From positions 124,001 to 188,000 of the forward strand of contig JAUYQQ010000002.1 in the NCBI GenBank assembly GCA_030697165.1: a stretch of 64,000 nt of DNA. Direction: 5' to 3'. The notes under the pieces are model-generated. The model did not search any database and had not been told where the DNA came from. It saw only the letters and a program-made list of their open reading frames with translations. The stretch's first letter is position 1; the number at the start of each line of letters is the position of its first letter. Of the stretch, positions 9,124 to 17,963 are shown piece after piece. The translations under genes and the position numbers were made by a program. The stretch is from Acidobacteriota bacterium. GTDB taxonomy: Bacteria; Acidobacteriota; Vicinamibacteria; Vicinamibacterales; UBA2999.

Positions 9124-10362
9124 ATGGACCGGGTTAAGAGAAACAGCAAGCTTTATGTCGGCGCGGCGTTTGTCGCGATTCTGCTCGCACTCGGTGCGGG
9201 CCAGGCCCTGCTCGAGAACACATCCGCCCAGGCCAAGCAGGCCCCGAGGTTCGAAGTCGATCCGTTCTGGCCGAAGGCCATGCCCAACAACTGGGTCATG
9301 GGCATGACCATCGGTCTTGGCGTGTCAGCCGATGACCATGTGTGGGTGATTCACCGCGGCAACGATCCGGGCAATCTCGATCGCACGGAACTCGCCGTGG
9401 TCAAGGAAGGCGCGCCGCGGGTCGGCGAGTGCTGCAACCCGGCCCCGCCGGTGCTCGAGTTCGACGCGGCCGGCAACCTGGTCGGCAGCTGGGGCGGTCA
9501 GCCCAAGGATAATTCGTACGACTGGCCCGAGAGCAACCACGGCATCGTCGTGGACCACAAGGGCTTCGTGTGGATCGGCGGCAACGGCGGTCCCGACGCG
9601 CACATCCTGAAGTTCACGCGCGACGGCAAGTTCGTGGCGCAGTACGGCAAGAAGAACGCCCGCCTGAAGGAAGGCGCGGCCGGCGCGAAGCCGACGTTCG
9701 TGCCCAACAGCATGGACATGAACAACTTCGGCCGGGTCGCTAAGATCTTCATCGATCCCAAGGCGAACGAAGGCTACGTGGCCGACGGCTACTTCAACAA
9801 GCGCGTCGCGGTGATCGACCTCGACAGCGGCAAGATCAAGCGGTTCTGGGGCGCCTACGGCGAGCCGCCCGATGACGCGCCGCTTGGCCCGTATGACCCG
9901 GCCGCGCCGGTGGCCAAGCAGTTCCGCACCCCGGTGCACTGTGCCGAGATGTCAAACGACGGCTTTGTGTATGTCTGCGACCGTCCCAACGACCGCCTCC
10001 AGATCTTCACGCGGGAAGGCAAGTTCGTGAAGGAAGTGTTCGTGGCGAAGGAAACCCGCGCCGACGGCTCGGTGTGGGACGTGGCCTTCTCGAAGGACCC
10101 CGCCCAGAAGTACCTCTACATGGCTGACGGCGTGAACGAGCACGTGCGCGTGTTCGACCGTCAGTCGATGGAAGAGCTCTATAACTTCGGCTACGGTGGC
10201 CGCCAGCCCGGCATGTTCCTGGGCGTGCACAGCATTGCCACCGACTCGAAGGGCAACATCTACACGACCGAAACCTACACCGGCAAGCGCCTGCAGAAGT
10301 TCACGCTCAAGGGTGAAGGCGCGATTCCGAAGTCGGGCGTGCCACCCTGGCCGGGGATGTAA
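9124..10362 (+). CDS. NHL-repeat six-bladed beta-propeller protein, membrane-anchored or exported
   Basis: A 412-aa protein with an N-terminal hydrophobic segment (about residues 10-30, signal peptide or anchor) and a C-terminal six-bladed propeller. Repeats are seen as LEFDAAGNLVGSWGG, VDHKGFVWIGGNGG, LKFTRDGKFVAQYGK, VYVCDRPNDRLQIFTREGK and GNIYTTETYTGKRLQKF. The fold resembles the peptidyl-amidating lyase/NHL family. Many Acidobacteria carry secreted homologues of unknown function, and I make no enzymatic claim. Start support is strong: GAGAGGGGAGCC sits just upstream of ATG 9124. A strong hairpin terminator follows at 10432-10466, so it is probably monocistronic. Confidence 0.8.
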   Translation: MDRVKRNSKLYVGAAFVAILLALGAGQALLENTSAQAKQAPRFEVDPFWPKAMPNNWVMGMTIGLGVSADDHVWVIHRGNDPGNLDRTELAVVKEGAPRVGECCNPAPPVLEFDAAGNLVGSWGGQPKDNSYDWPESNHGIVVDHKGFVWIGGNGGPDAHILKFTRDGKFVAQYGKKNARLKEGAAGAKPTFVPNSMDMNNFGRVAKIFIDPKANEGYVADGYFNKRVAVIDLDSGKIKRFWGAYGEPPDDAPLGPYDPAAPVAKQFRTPVHCAEMSNDGFVYVCDRPNDRLQIFTREGKFVKEVFVAKETRADGSVWDVAFSKDPAQKYLYMADGVNEHVRVFDRQSMEELYNFGYGGRQPGMFLGVHSIATDSKGNIYTTETYTGKRLQKFTLKGEGAIPKSGVPPWPGM

Positions 10363-10380
10363 ATAGACAGGGGCGGCAGG

Positions 10381-10400
10381 GGCAGCACTAAAGTGCTGCC
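10381..10400. repeat. palindromic intergenic repeat, CACTAAAGTG core
   Basis: GGCAGCACTAAAGTGCTGCC is a perfect 8-bp stem around TAAA, followed by CCTCCTGGCA. The identical 20-mer with the same suffix recurs at 44018-44037, and a sister form with GGGCGCAC arms lies at 37705-37724. Confidence 0.8.
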
Positions 10401-10431
10401 CTCCTGGCAACCTTCTGGCACCAAGCTCAAG

Positions 10432-10466
10432 CGCCGGTTCGGACCACGTCCGAGCCGGCGTTTTCG
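10432..10466 (+). terminator. Rho-independent terminator after the NHL-repeat gene
   Basis: CGCCGGTTCGGA and TCCGAGCCGGCG form a 12-bp stem with one G-T wobble around a CCACG loop, followed by TTTTCGTT. It lies between the NHL-repeat gene and uppS on the plus strand. Confidence 0.8.
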
Positions 10467-10489
10467 TTGTACTATCGAAGACCGACTCC

Positions 10490-11278
10490 ATGAGCCTGGA
10501 TCAATTGTTGGAGTGGATACCGCAAGGCGGGGCTGAAGAGGCCCTGGCCCGCCAAGTCGAGATGGACCGCCTGCCGCGGCACGTCGCGATCATCATGGAC
10601 GGCAACGGCCGCTGGGCTGGCCAGCGACACCTGCCGCGGGTGGAAGGCCACCGTGCCGGCATCGACTCGGTCCGAGACGTCGTCGAAACCTCGGCCCGCC
10701 TGGGCCTCGACGTCCTGACGCTCTACGCGTTCTCGGTCGAGAACTGGAAGCGGCCGGCCTCCGAGGTCAGCACCCTGATGATGCTGCTCAAGCGCTACCT
10801 GCGGCTCGAGTTGTCGACGCTGCTGCGCAACAACATCCGCTTCAAGGTGATCGGCCGCACCGAGGCGCTGGCGCCCGACGTGCTCGAAGAGCTGTACGCC
10901 GCCGAGGCGAAGACCTCGACCAACACCGGCATGCTGTTCAACATCGCGCTCAACTACGGCGGCCGCACCGAGATCGTCGACGCCGCGCGGCGCGCCATGG
11001 CCTCGGGTCTCGGCCCACAGGACCTCGACGAGGACCGCTTCGCGAGTTTCCTCTACACGGCGGGCCAGCCCGATCCCGATCTGCTGATTCGCACGAGCGG
11101 CGAGATGCGCGTGAGCAATTTCCTGCTGTGGCAGATTGCCTACGCCGAAATCTGGGTCACCGACACGCTGTGGCCCGACTTCCGCTGCCGGCACCTGCTC
11201 GAAGGCGTGCTGGCCTACCAGAAGCGCGACCGCCGCTTCGGCGGCATTGCGCCGCCGGTTGCTGCAGGAGTGAAGTAG
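10490..11278 (+). CDS. uppS: isoprenyl transferase (undecaprenyl diphosphate synthase)
   Basis: A 262-aa cis-prenyltransferase that extends farnesyl diphosphate with isopentenyl units to give undecaprenyl diphosphate, the lipid carrier for peptidoglycan and other envelope polymers. HVAIIMDGNGRWA (31-43) carries the catalytic Asp37. Further family motifs are YAFSVENWKRP, ALNYGGRTEIVDA and DPDLLIRTSGEMRVSNFLLW. Length is typical. It opens an operon with cdsA (seven bases on), dxr and rseP, a common bacterial cluster for envelope lipid synthesis. A TACTAT -10 box about 14 bases upstream gives a short leader. Confidence 0.95.
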   Translation: MSLDQLLEWIPQGGAEEALARQVEMDRLPRHVAIIMDGNGRWAGQRHLPRVEGHRAGIDSVRDVVETSARLGLDVLTLYAFSVENWKRPASEVSTLMMLLKRYLRLELSTLLRNNIRFKVIGRTEALAPDVLEELYAAEAKTSTNTGMLFNIALNYGGRTEIVDAARRAMASGLGPQDLDEDRFASFLYTAGQPDPDLLIRTSGEMRVSNFLLWQIAYAEIWVTDTLWPDFRCRHLLEGVLAYQKRDRRFGGIAPPVAAGVK

Positions 11279-11285
11279 TCCCGGC

Positions 11286-12068
11286 ATGACCCGTGTCCTG
11301 AGCGGTGTCGTCCTCGGCGCCGTGGCCCTGGCGCTGATCTGGTTCTCGAGCTCAATCGTCTTGCTGGGCGTGGCCCTGGCCGTGGCGGCGCTGGCCTTCA
11401 CGGAATACGAGAAGATCGTCGATGCGATTGGCGCGAAGGTGCCGTTCTGGACGGCGCTACTCGCCACGTTGCTGGCCTGTGCGATGGTGCCGTTCCAGTG
11501 GGTCGACATCGAATCGGTGCTCGCGGCTTCGCTGCTGCTGGTCGCCTTCAATGTGCTGGTGTCGGATCGCGTCGGGACGCCGCTGCTCGCCGACACGACT
11601 GCCGCGGTGCTGGCGCCCATCTACCTCGGCCTGCCGCTCGGCTCGCTGGTCGGAGTCCACGCCATTGCGGGACGCGAAGCCGTGCTGCTGTTGATTGCCA
11701 CGGTCGCGGTGAGCGACACGGCACAGTACTACGCGGGCCGCACCTTCGGCCGCACGCCGCTGGCGCCGCTACGCAGCCCGAAAAAGACACGCGAGGGCGC
11801 TATTGGCGGCTTCATCGTCGCGCCGATCTTTCTGGCGGTGGCGGGCTCGTACTGGCTGCCGATCGCCCCGGCGTGGTGGCTGGCGGCCCTCGGCGTGGGC
11901 GTCGTGATTGCCGGCATCATCGGCGACCTGTTCGAGTCGATGCTGAAGCGCGCCGCCAACATCAAGGACAGCGGCACGCTGATCCCCGGCCACGGCGGCA
12001 TCCTGGATCGTATCGACGCCCTGCTCTTCGCCGCGCCGGTGTTTTACTTCTTCCTGCGTACGCTGTGA
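11286..12068 (+). CDS. cdsA: phosphatidate cytidylyltransferase
   Basis: A 260-aa integral membrane enzyme that makes CDP-diacylglycerol from phosphatidate and CTP, feeding all phospholipid head-group pathways. About seven hydrophobic segments are visible. The C-terminal signature SMLKRAANIKDSGTLIPGHG followed by GILDRID matches the CDP-DAG synthase pattern (SxxKRxxxxKDxxxxxPxHGGxxDRxD). SDTAQYYAGRTFGRTP upstream is the second conserved block. It follows uppS after seven bases and belongs to the same operon. An inverted-repeat region separates it from dxr. Confidence 0.93.
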   Translation: MTRVLSGVVLGAVALALIWFSSSIVLLGVALAVAALAFTEYEKIVDAIGAKVPFWTALLATLLACAMVPFQWVDIESVLAASLLLVAFNVLVSDRVGTPLLADTTAAVLAPIYLGLPLGSLVGVHAIAGREAVLLLIATVAVSDTAQYYAGRTFGRTPLAPLRSPKKTREGAIGGFIVAPIFLAVAGSYWLPIAPAWWLAALGVGVVIAGIIGDLFESMLKRAANIKDSGTLIPGHGGILDRIDALLFAAPVFYFFLRTL

Positions 12069-12327
12069 TCAAAATGCGGCCACAGATTACGCCGATTACA
12101 CAGATTCAATGCCTGCCCGCGCGTCGAACGCATTTCGGTGCCGACTCGACCCGGCCCGACCTGCGGTCGGGCGCGGCAGTGATCAGGTCGCGATCGAAAG
12201 AGCCCCAGCCATACCGAGGGTCTTTCGATCGCGACCTGACCACTGCCGCATACGCCGGGCAATGCCCGGCCGTCGGGTCGAGTGTGCATCTGCGAAATCT
12301 GTGGAATCTGCGGCTGCCTTTAAACGC
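12069..12327. repeat. intergenic inverted-repeat element between cdsA and dxr
   Basis: A 259-bp gap inside an otherwise tight operon. Its core is a 27-bp inverted repeat (12174-12200 and 12222-12248, one mismatch, 21-base loop). Around it are smaller hairpins, CCCGAC/GTCGGG near 12155-12170 and GCCGGGC-AAT-GCCCGGC (12254-12270). At both outer edges are tracts of ACAGATT (12083 onward) and AATCTGTGGAATCTG (about 12296-12311) that face each other. It looks like a small foldback element. No gene is supported; the open frame upstream of dxr here is only the repeat read through. Confidence 0.7.
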
Positions 12328-13500
12328 ATGACGCGCGTCGCCATACTCGGCTCAACGGGATCGATCGGCACTAGCGCGTTGGACGTGGCGCGCACGCATG
12401 CCGATCGCATCGAGGTCGTCGGCATCGCGGCCGCCACTAACGTCGCCCTCATGGCGAAGCAGGTGCTCGAGTTCCGTCCGCGCGCCGTGGGCATGGCCAG
12501 CGGCGCCGCCATGGACAAGCTGCGCGCCGTGCTCGGCGGATCGCCTGCCGAGATCTGCGGCGTCGGCAACGACGGCCTGATCGAGCTGGCAACGCATCCC
12601 GACGTGGATGTCGTGTTGTGTGCCTCGTCTGGCACGGCCGCGCTCGACGCCGTGCTGGCCGCGATCGAAGCGGGGAAGACGATTGCCCTGGCTAACAAGG
12701 AAGTGCTGGTCATGGCCGGCGGGATCGTCATGGACGCGGCGCGGCGCAAGGGCGTGTCGGTGTTGCCGGTTGATAGCGAGCACAACGCGATTCATCAGTG
12801 CCTGCACGGCCGCGAAGCCGGGGCGTTCCGCCGGCTCATTCTTACGGCGTCGGGCGGCCCGTTCCGCGGCCGCTCGCGCGAGGCGCTGGCCACCGTCACG
12901 GCGGCCGACGCCCTGAAGCATCCCACGTGGCAGATGGGCCAGAAGATCACCATCGACTCGGCCACGCTGATGAACAAGGGTCTCGAGGTGATCGAGGCGC
13001 ACTGGCTGTTCGGCGCCCCCGCGGCGCAGATCGGCGTGGTCGTGCATCCGCAGTCGATCGTCCACTCCATGGTCGAGCTGAAGGACGGCTCGATCATCGC
13101 GCAGATGGGCATCACCGACATGCGGCTGCCCATCCAGTATGCCTTTGCTTACCCGGAGCGTTGGGACGCGCCGGTGCCGTTCCTGGACCTCACCGCCGTG
13201 GGGCCGCTGGAGTTTCAGGAACCTCGCTGGGACGACTTTCCTTGCTTGCGGCTGGCTTACCGAGCTCTCGAGGCCGAGCGGAGCCTGCCGATCGTGTTGA
13301 ACGCGGCCAACGAGGTCGCCGTATCGTCCTTCTTAGAGGGCCGCCTGGCGTTCACCAGCATTCCGGTGGTGATCGAACAAGCGATGAATGCCCACACTCC
13401 CGAGGCCGCTGCCACACTGGCCGAGGTCCGGCGGGTCGACGCCTGGGCCCGGCAACATGCCGCGGAAACGGCGCGAGAGTTAGAATCGAGTTTGCAATGA
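12328..13500 (+). CDS. dxr: 1-deoxy-D-xylulose 5-phosphate reductoisomerase
   Basis: A 390-aa NADPH-dependent enzyme that makes 2-C-methyl-D-erythritol 4-phosphate, the committed step of the MEP isoprenoid pathway. GSTGSIG (8-14) is the NADPH-binding loop. ANKEVLVMAGG, PVDSEHNAIHQCL and LTASGGPFRG bind metal and substrate, and HPTWQMGQKITIDSATLMNK is the flexible active-site loop. The frame is open for 73 codons upstream, but that part reads intergenic repeat DNA. MTRVAILGSTGSIG at 12328 is the natural N-terminus. Its TGA overlaps the rseP ATG (ATGA), implying translational coupling. Confidence 0.95.
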   Translation: MTRVAILGSTGSIGTSALDVARTHADRIEVVGIAAATNVALMAKQVLEFRPRAVGMASGAAMDKLRAVLGGSPAEICGVGNDGLIELATHPDVDVVLCASSGTAALDAVLAAIEAGKTIALANKEVLVMAGGIVMDAARRKGVSVLPVDSEHNAIHQCLHGREAGAFRRLILTASGGPFRGRSREALATVTAADALKHPTWQMGQKITIDSATLMNKGLEVIEAHWLFGAPAAQIGVVVHPQSIVHSMVELKDGSIIAQMGITDMRLPIQYAFAYPERWDAPVPFLDLTAVGPLEFQEPRWDDFPCLRLAYRALEAERSLPIVLNAANEVAVSSFLEGRLAFTSIPVVIEQAMNAHTPEAAATLAEVRRVDAWARQHAAETARELESSLQ

Positions 13501-14834
13501 CGACGTTATTGGCGTTCCTGTTCGTGCTCGGTGTGCTCGTGTTCATACACGAGCTGGGTCATTTCCTGCTTGCCCGCTACAACGGCGTAAAGGTCCTGAC
13601 GTTCTCGCTCGGCTTTGGCCCGAAGATCCTCAAGTTCCAGCGGGGCGATACCGAGTACTGCATCAGCATCATCCCGCTCGGCGGCTACGTAAAGATGGCC
13701 GGGGAGAACCCGGACGATCCGAAGACCGGCGCGGACGACGAGTTCATGTCGAAGTCGAAGTGGCAGCGCTTCCAGATCCTGATCGCCGGCCCGGCGATGA
13801 ACCTGATTCTGGCCGTCGTCCTGCTGGCCATTGTCCTGATGCAGGGGGCCGACGTGCTGGCGTACCTCGACCGGCCGGCCGTCGTCGGCGCGGTGCAGGA
13901 AGGTTCGCCGGCCGACCGGGCGGGCATCCGTCCCGGCGACACGATCATCAAGATGGGCTCCGCCGACGTTCGCACCTGGGAACACCTCGACATGGCGGTC
14001 GCGGCTCGCCCGGAACGCGAAATCGAAGCGGTCGTGATTCGGGACGGCCGCGAAGAGCGGCTCACGATCACTCCCGATCTCACCGAATTGCGGACGCGCG
14101 GCAACGCGCGGTTCGAGGTCGGCACCATCGGCGTGCTGCCAGACGTGAACCCCAGCGTCCAGTCGCTGCAGGCGGGCTCACCGGCTGAAGCGGCCGGCTT
14201 CAAGCCCGGCGACCTGATCCTCGCCGTCGATGACCGGCGCATGGTGTTCAGCTCGATGGTGATCGAGGCGATCACCGTCAAGAAGGGGGAGCCGGTCGAG
14301 TTCCGGCTCCGGCGCGACGGCGTCGAGCAGACGATCAGCGTGACGCCGCGGATGGAAGGCGACTCGCCGCGCATCGGCATGTTCATGAGCAACGCGACGG
14401 TTCCGTTCACGCCGACCCCGATCGAAGCCATTGGCCTCAGCTTCGAGCGCAACTGGGAGATGGCCGGCCAGATCCTGGCCACGCTGCGCGACCTGGTCAC
14501 CGGTGAAGCGTCGCCCAAGCAGCTGATGGGGCCGGTCGGCATTGCCCAACTGTCGGGTGAGTCCGCGCAGCAGGGCTGGATTTCACTGCTCATGCTGATG
14601 GCCGGCATCAGCCTGAACCTCGGCCTGCTCAACCTGCTGCCAATCCCGATTCTCGACGGCGGCCACATCTTCATCATGGGCATCGAGACGATCTCGCGCC
14701 GCGACTTCAGCCTTCAGGTGAAGGAGAAGATGCTGTTCGTGGGCTTCGTCCTGCTGATGACGCTGATGGTGACGGTGATCTACAACGACCTCACGCGCAT
14801 CACGTGGATCGAAAACCTGATGCCCTGGCGTTAA
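13497..14834 (+). CDS. rseP: RIP metalloprotease RseP (site-2 protease)
   Basis: A 445-aa intramembrane zinc protease that cuts anti-sigma factors and remnant signal peptides within the inner membrane. HELGH at residues 18-22 gives the zinc-binding histidines and catalytic Glu19 in the first membrane helix. Two PDZ domains follow (about 115-200 with SPADRAGIRPGD, and about 210-290 with SPAEAAGFKPGD). The third zinc ligand is in LLPIPILDGG (about 381-390). It overlaps dxr by four bases. No anti-sigma gene lies nearby, so its main substrate is not evident from context. Confidence 0.94.
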   Translation: MTTLLAFLFVLGVLVFIHELGHFLLARYNGVKVLTFSLGFGPKILKFQRGDTEYCISIIPLGGYVKMAGENPDDPKTGADDEFMSKSKWQRFQILIAGPAMNLILAVVLLAIVLMQGADVLAYLDRPAVVGAVQEGSPADRAGIRPGDTIIKMGSADVRTWEHLDMAVAARPEREIEAVVIRDGREERLTITPDLTELRTRGNARFEVGTIGVLPDVNPSVQSLQAGSPAEAAGFKPGDLILAVDDRRMVFSSMVIEAITVKKGEPVEFRLRRDGVEQTISVTPRMEGDSPRIGMFMSNATVPFTPTPIEAIGLSFERNWEMAGQILATLRDLVTGEASPKQLMGPVGIAQLSGESAQQGWISLLMLMAGISLNLGLLNLLPIPILDGGHIFIMGIETISRRDFSLQVKEKMLFVGFVLLMTLMVTVIYNDLTRITWIENLMPWR

Positions 14835-14838
14835 AGAG

Positions 14839-15954
14839 CTAGGGTGCCTTAGGTGCGAAGTGCGCTGCAATCGCGTCGGCGAATGCCGTAAGCGAACCAC
14901 CCGGCAACTGAATCGCCGGCGTCACATTGGCCCGGGTCACGGCGTCCGCCGCCGCGGGTCCCAGTGTCGCCACCACCGTGTGGGCGAGCAGATCCGACGC
15001 CTGGTCGGCGCCCACGCTGGCCAGGAACCCCAGCACCGCCGAGGCGCTCGTGAACGTGACGACGTCGACCTTCCGATCGAGTAGCTGGCGGTACACGTCG
15101 ATGCCGGCGTCCGTATCGAGCAACACGGCGGCGCCCTGCTGTTCGAGCAGCGCCGCCACATCGTCGGGCTGCTCCTTCGAGTGCATGACGAGGGCGCGGC
15201 GCCCGAACAGCGGCCGTGAATCGAACCAGCGCAGGTGTTCGCGGAAGTTGACGACGCGTCCGACGATCAGGATGGCCGCCCCGACCGGATTCTCCTCAAC
15301 CGCCTTGGCGAGCTCGGCCAGCGTGCCGGTAATGGTGCGCTGCGACGGCAGGGTGCCATTGACGATGATGGCCGCCGACTCGTCGGCGGGACGGCCGTGC
15401 GCGACGAGCGCCTCGATCATCTTCGGCAGCTGCTTCGGGCCGGCGTTGCAGACCATGGTGCCGCCGAGGCCGGCGAGGTGGTCCCAGTCAAGCCGCGTCC
15501 GCTCGCGGCCGTCGTCGTCGAAGCCGCGCACGAAGGTGACGGTATCGCCGCCGCCGGGATAGGTGATGGGAATGCCCGCATACGCCGAGGCGCCAATCGC
15601 GGATGGAACGCCAGGCACGACCTCGAAGGGGATGCCCTGCTCGTGCAGAAACAGCGCCTCTTCACCACCGTGGTCGAACAGGAACGAGTCGCCGCGCTTG
15701 AGACGGGCTACGACTTTGCCCTCGCGCGCCTTTTCGGCGATCAGATAGCAGATGGCATCCTGCGCGCTGGCATCGGGCGCGGCGCCGCCCACGTCGATTC
15801 GTTCGGCCTGGGCGGGCGCGTACTGCAGCACGTCGGCGTGGACACGGTGGTCGTAGATCACCACGCTGGCCTGCTGCAGGCAGTGAAAGCCGCGCAGCGT
15901 GATCAGATCAGGCGCGCCCGGGCCGGCGCCAATCAGGTAGACGATGGATCGCAC
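14839..15954 (-). CDS. cobA: uroporphyrinogen-III C-methyltransferase fused to a short uroporphyrinogen-III synthase-like domain
   Basis: About 371 aa. Residues 1-240 are the SAM-dependent methyltransferase fold of Cob[22 protein letters not shown] (6-22), then [17 protein letters not shown] (canonical RxKGGDPxxFGRGGEE) and [17 protein letters not shown]. It makes precorrin-2 for siroheme or cobalamin. Residues about 250-371 resemble HemD ([45 protein letters not shown]), but this half is only about 120 residues against about 240 usually, so part of the synthase fold seems lost. GTG 15954 is fixed by TACTAT (15961-15966) six bases upstream; the longer frame reads a repeat. No other tetrapyrrole genes are adjacent. 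Confidence 0.83.
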   Translation of the reverse strand: MRSIVYLIGAGPGAPDLITLRGFHCLQQASVVIYDHRVHADVLQYAPAQAERIDVGGAAPDASAQDAICYLIAEKAREGKVVARLKRGDSFLFDHGGEEALFLHEQGIPFEVVPGVPSAIGASAYAGIPITYPGGGDTVTFVRGFDDDGRERTRLDWDHLAGLGGTMVCNAGPKQLPKMIEALVAHGRPADESAAIIVNGTLPSQRTITGTLAELAKAVEENPVGAAILIVGRVVNFREHLRWFDSRPLFGRRALVMHSKEQPDDVAALLEQQGAAVLLDTDAGIDVYRQLLDRKVDVVTFTSASAVLGFLASVGADQASDLLAHTVVATLGPAAADAVTRANVTPAIQLPGGSLTAFADAIAAHFAPKAP

Positions 15955-15966
15955 GGGGTGATAGTA

Positions 15967-16020
15967 GCAGGCTTGGGACTTGGGACTTGGGCATCTCACG
16001 CCCCAAGCCTCGAGTCCCAG
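15967..16020. repeat. imperfect inverted repeat with CTTGGGA tandem units
   Basis: Tandem CTTGGGA units (from about 15972) face a matching run, CCCCAAGCCTCGAGTCCCAG, around 16000-16020. Together they form a long imperfect hairpin between the VWA gene and the methyltransferase gene, both on the minus strand. It may end transcription from the VWA pair, though there is no T-run on either strand. Confidence 0.5.
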
Positions 16021-16022
16021 GC

Positions 16023-17018
16023 CTAGTCTGACGTGGGACCGTAGTAACCGCGCTTGGTGCGGGCGGTGACGTTGGGCCGGCTGATCTGGACGACCAGGCG
16101 GCGGAAGGCGCCGTCGCGCCGCGGGTTGCGCGACGAATAGCCCATTGAGTACTGGCTCGACAACTCGTCGGCAATCTGGCCGTAGACGTCCTTCAGGTCT
16201 TCGACTCTCTGTGCAAAAAACGCCCGCCCGCCGGTTTCCTGCGCCAGCTGGCGCAACACGAACTCGGCTTCGCGGAACCCGCGCAACGCCGTGGTTTCCC
16301 TCGGCTGCAGACCAATGGTGTAGATCGCCGTCTCGGACCGCTTCGCCAGCTCCAGCACTTCCTCAAAGCTGACCAGGCTCGAGGTGTCTTCGCCGTCTGA
16401 CAGCACGACAATGGCCTGGCGCCGCACCTCGTCCGTGTTCTTCGCCTTGATCTTGGCCAGTTCCTTCAGCGAGATGTAGACGGCGTTGTGCAGCGCGGTC
16501 GAGCCGCCCGGCGAGGTGTTGCGAATGGCGCGCTCGAGCTCGTCGAGCTTGTTTGAAAACGTCTGGCGAATCTCGACCCGGCTGTCGAAGTCGATGACCT
16601 GGGCGAGGTCTTGCGGCCGGATCTTCCGGGCGAAGCCGATCGCGGCCTCCTGCGCATGCTCCATCCGCTGTTCCATGCTCGCGCTCGAATCGATCAGCAA
16701 CGAGAGGGCAATCGGCAGGTTGGTGCGGTTGAAGTACGACAAGTCCTGCTTGGCGCCGTCCTCGAACACACTGAAGGCGTCCTGCTCGAGATCGGTGACA
16801 TAGCGCCCCTGGCTGTCGACGACGGTGACGTTGAGCGACACCATCTCGACGCCGGCGCGGAAGACCTGGTTCTTGTCCTGTTGGGCGGGCCCGACTTCGC
16901 GGCCGTAGGCCGCTTCGTCTAGGTCTCGCCGAAGCTCGCCCGAGTCCTCGCGAGCGTAGGCGGATGGGGCGGTGAACCCGACCGCACAGACAACGGCAAC
17001 GCGGAGCGCAGTGCGCAT
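16023..17018 (-). CDS. VWFA-related protein of the acidobacterial type, secreted
   Basis: 331 aa. A signal peptide (1-22, ending APSAYA) is followed by VFRAGVEMVSLNVTVVDSQG and VTDLEQDAFSVFEDGAKQ, the N-terminal beta module of the acidobacterial VWFA-related family. A von Willebrand A domain begins about residue 103. Its metal-ion-dependent adhesion site is intact: D110, S112, S114 in LLIDSSASM, with the DGEDTSS loop later. VWA domains bind protein partners through a divalent metal. The C-terminus ends in a short beta strand rich in Arg/Tyr. It lies three bases after another VWA gene on the same strand, so the two are probably one transcript. Function of the family is unknown. Confidence 0.85.
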   Translation of the reverse strand: MRTALRVAVVCAVGFTAPSAYAREDSGELRRDLDEAAYGREVGPAQQDKNQVFRAGVEMVSLNVTVVDSQGRYVTDLEQDAFSVFEDGAKQDLSYFNRTNLPIALSLLIDSSASMEQRMEHAQEAAIGFARKIRPQDLAQVIDFDSRVEIRQTFSNKLDELERAIRNTSPGGSTALHNAVYISLKELAKIKAKNTDEVRRQAIVVLSDGEDTSSLVSFEEVLELAKRSETAIYTIGLQPRETTALRGFREAEFVLRQLAQETGGRAFFAQRVEDLKDVYGQIADELSSQYSMGYSSRNPRRDGAFRRLVVQISRPNVTARTKRGYYGPTSD

Positions 17019-17021
17019 GGC

Positions 17022-17912
17022 TTACCGGGTGGCCTGCCCTCGGGCCGGCGCCCCGCTGGCGACCTGGCCCGGCTTGGTCGCCGAGACCTCGACCTTCTCG
17101 GGCGGAATCAGCGTTTGCGGACGGGCGTAGACCACGCGGTGCTGGCTCTTGAGAATGGCCGCCAGTTCCTGCAGCTTCACTTCGAACGCCTGGCTGGTCA
17201 GGATGTCCTCGCGCGTGCCGCCGCTGGCCTTGGGGCCGAGGTCGAGCACCGACGCGCGATTGCGCGCCTCGTCATTGAGCGCCGTGCTGCCGGGTCCGCT
17301 GAGCACCAGCGCATGCATCATCGCGCCGCCCTTGGCGAGCTCTTCGAGCACATCGCGGTAGTGCCGGTTGCTGAACTCGCGATTCTCGCCGGTGACGATC
17401 ACCATCGCCGCGCGATCGGTCTCGCGCTTGGCCAGGCCCTTGCTCACCTCGACGACGGCGTCGAGCAGGGTGGCGCCCGAACCGGGCATCGCGAAGACGC
17501 GGCCCACGGCATCCTGGAGCTGCGTCTGATCGGTGGTGTAGTCGCGCAGGATTGTCGGCCGGTCAGCGACGCTGACGAGGGCGACCGGTCCGATGCCGTC
17601 GATCGACTTGACGAAGGCCGACAGGGCCTTGCGCAGGTCGGCAATGGTGGGTGTGGCGGCCTGCGAGTTGTCGACGACGATTGCAATCGACATTGGCGAG
17701 GTCGCGGGCGTGACGCGCAGCACTTCGCGGGCCAGCCCATCTTCGCGGACGGCGAACGCGTCGGTGCCGAGGCCGGTGATGGGGGCGCGGGACTTCTCGT
17801 CCCACACGCTGACGTAGAGCACGCGCTCCGCCGACTGGGCGAGCACGGCCACGGAAATGAAGAGGGCGACGGCGCCCCCGGCTGCGAGACGAACGATCGG
17901 ATGTCGACTCAT
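17022..17912 (-). CDS. VWFA-related protein with incomplete metal site, secreted
   Basis: 296 aa, upstream partner of the adjacent VWA gene. A signal peptide (about 1-26, AVLAQS) precedes a beta module, VLYVSVWDEKSRAPITGLGT, and a VWA-like fold. The adhesion-site motif is DNSQA (81-85) in place of DxSxS, so the last serine is lost and metal binding may be weakened. VTGENREFSN replaces the usual DGxD loop. The C-terminal tail (EKVEVSATKPGQVASGAPAR) is low-complexity. GTGAGGATCTC just before the ATG gives a good ribosome site. The pair, one intact and one degenerate, suggests heteromeric or accessory roles; this is inference. Confidence 0.8.
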   Translation of the reverse strand: MSRHPIVRLAAGGAVALFISVAVLAQSAERVLYVSVWDEKSRAPITGLGTDAFAVREDGLAREVLRVTPATSPMSIAIVVDNSQAATPTIADLRKALSAFVKSIDGIGPVALVSVADRPTILRDYTTDQTQLQDAVGRVFAMPGSGATLLDAVVEVSKGLAKRETDRAAMVIVTGENREFSNRHYRDVLEELAKGGAMMHALVLSGPGSTALNDEARNRASVLDLGPKASGGTREDILTSQAFEVKLQELAAILKSQHRVVYARPQTLIPPEKVEVSATKPGQVASGAPARGQATR

Positions 17913-17963
17913 GAGATCCTCACCGCACTGCAGCCGAGGCGCATCGGGCAGCTAACTGCAGCT

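Noticed and set aside
12109-12327. N-terminal extension of dxr
   Set aside because: The 73 extra codons read an inverted-repeat spacer, while GSTGSIG should be within about ten residues of the N-terminus.
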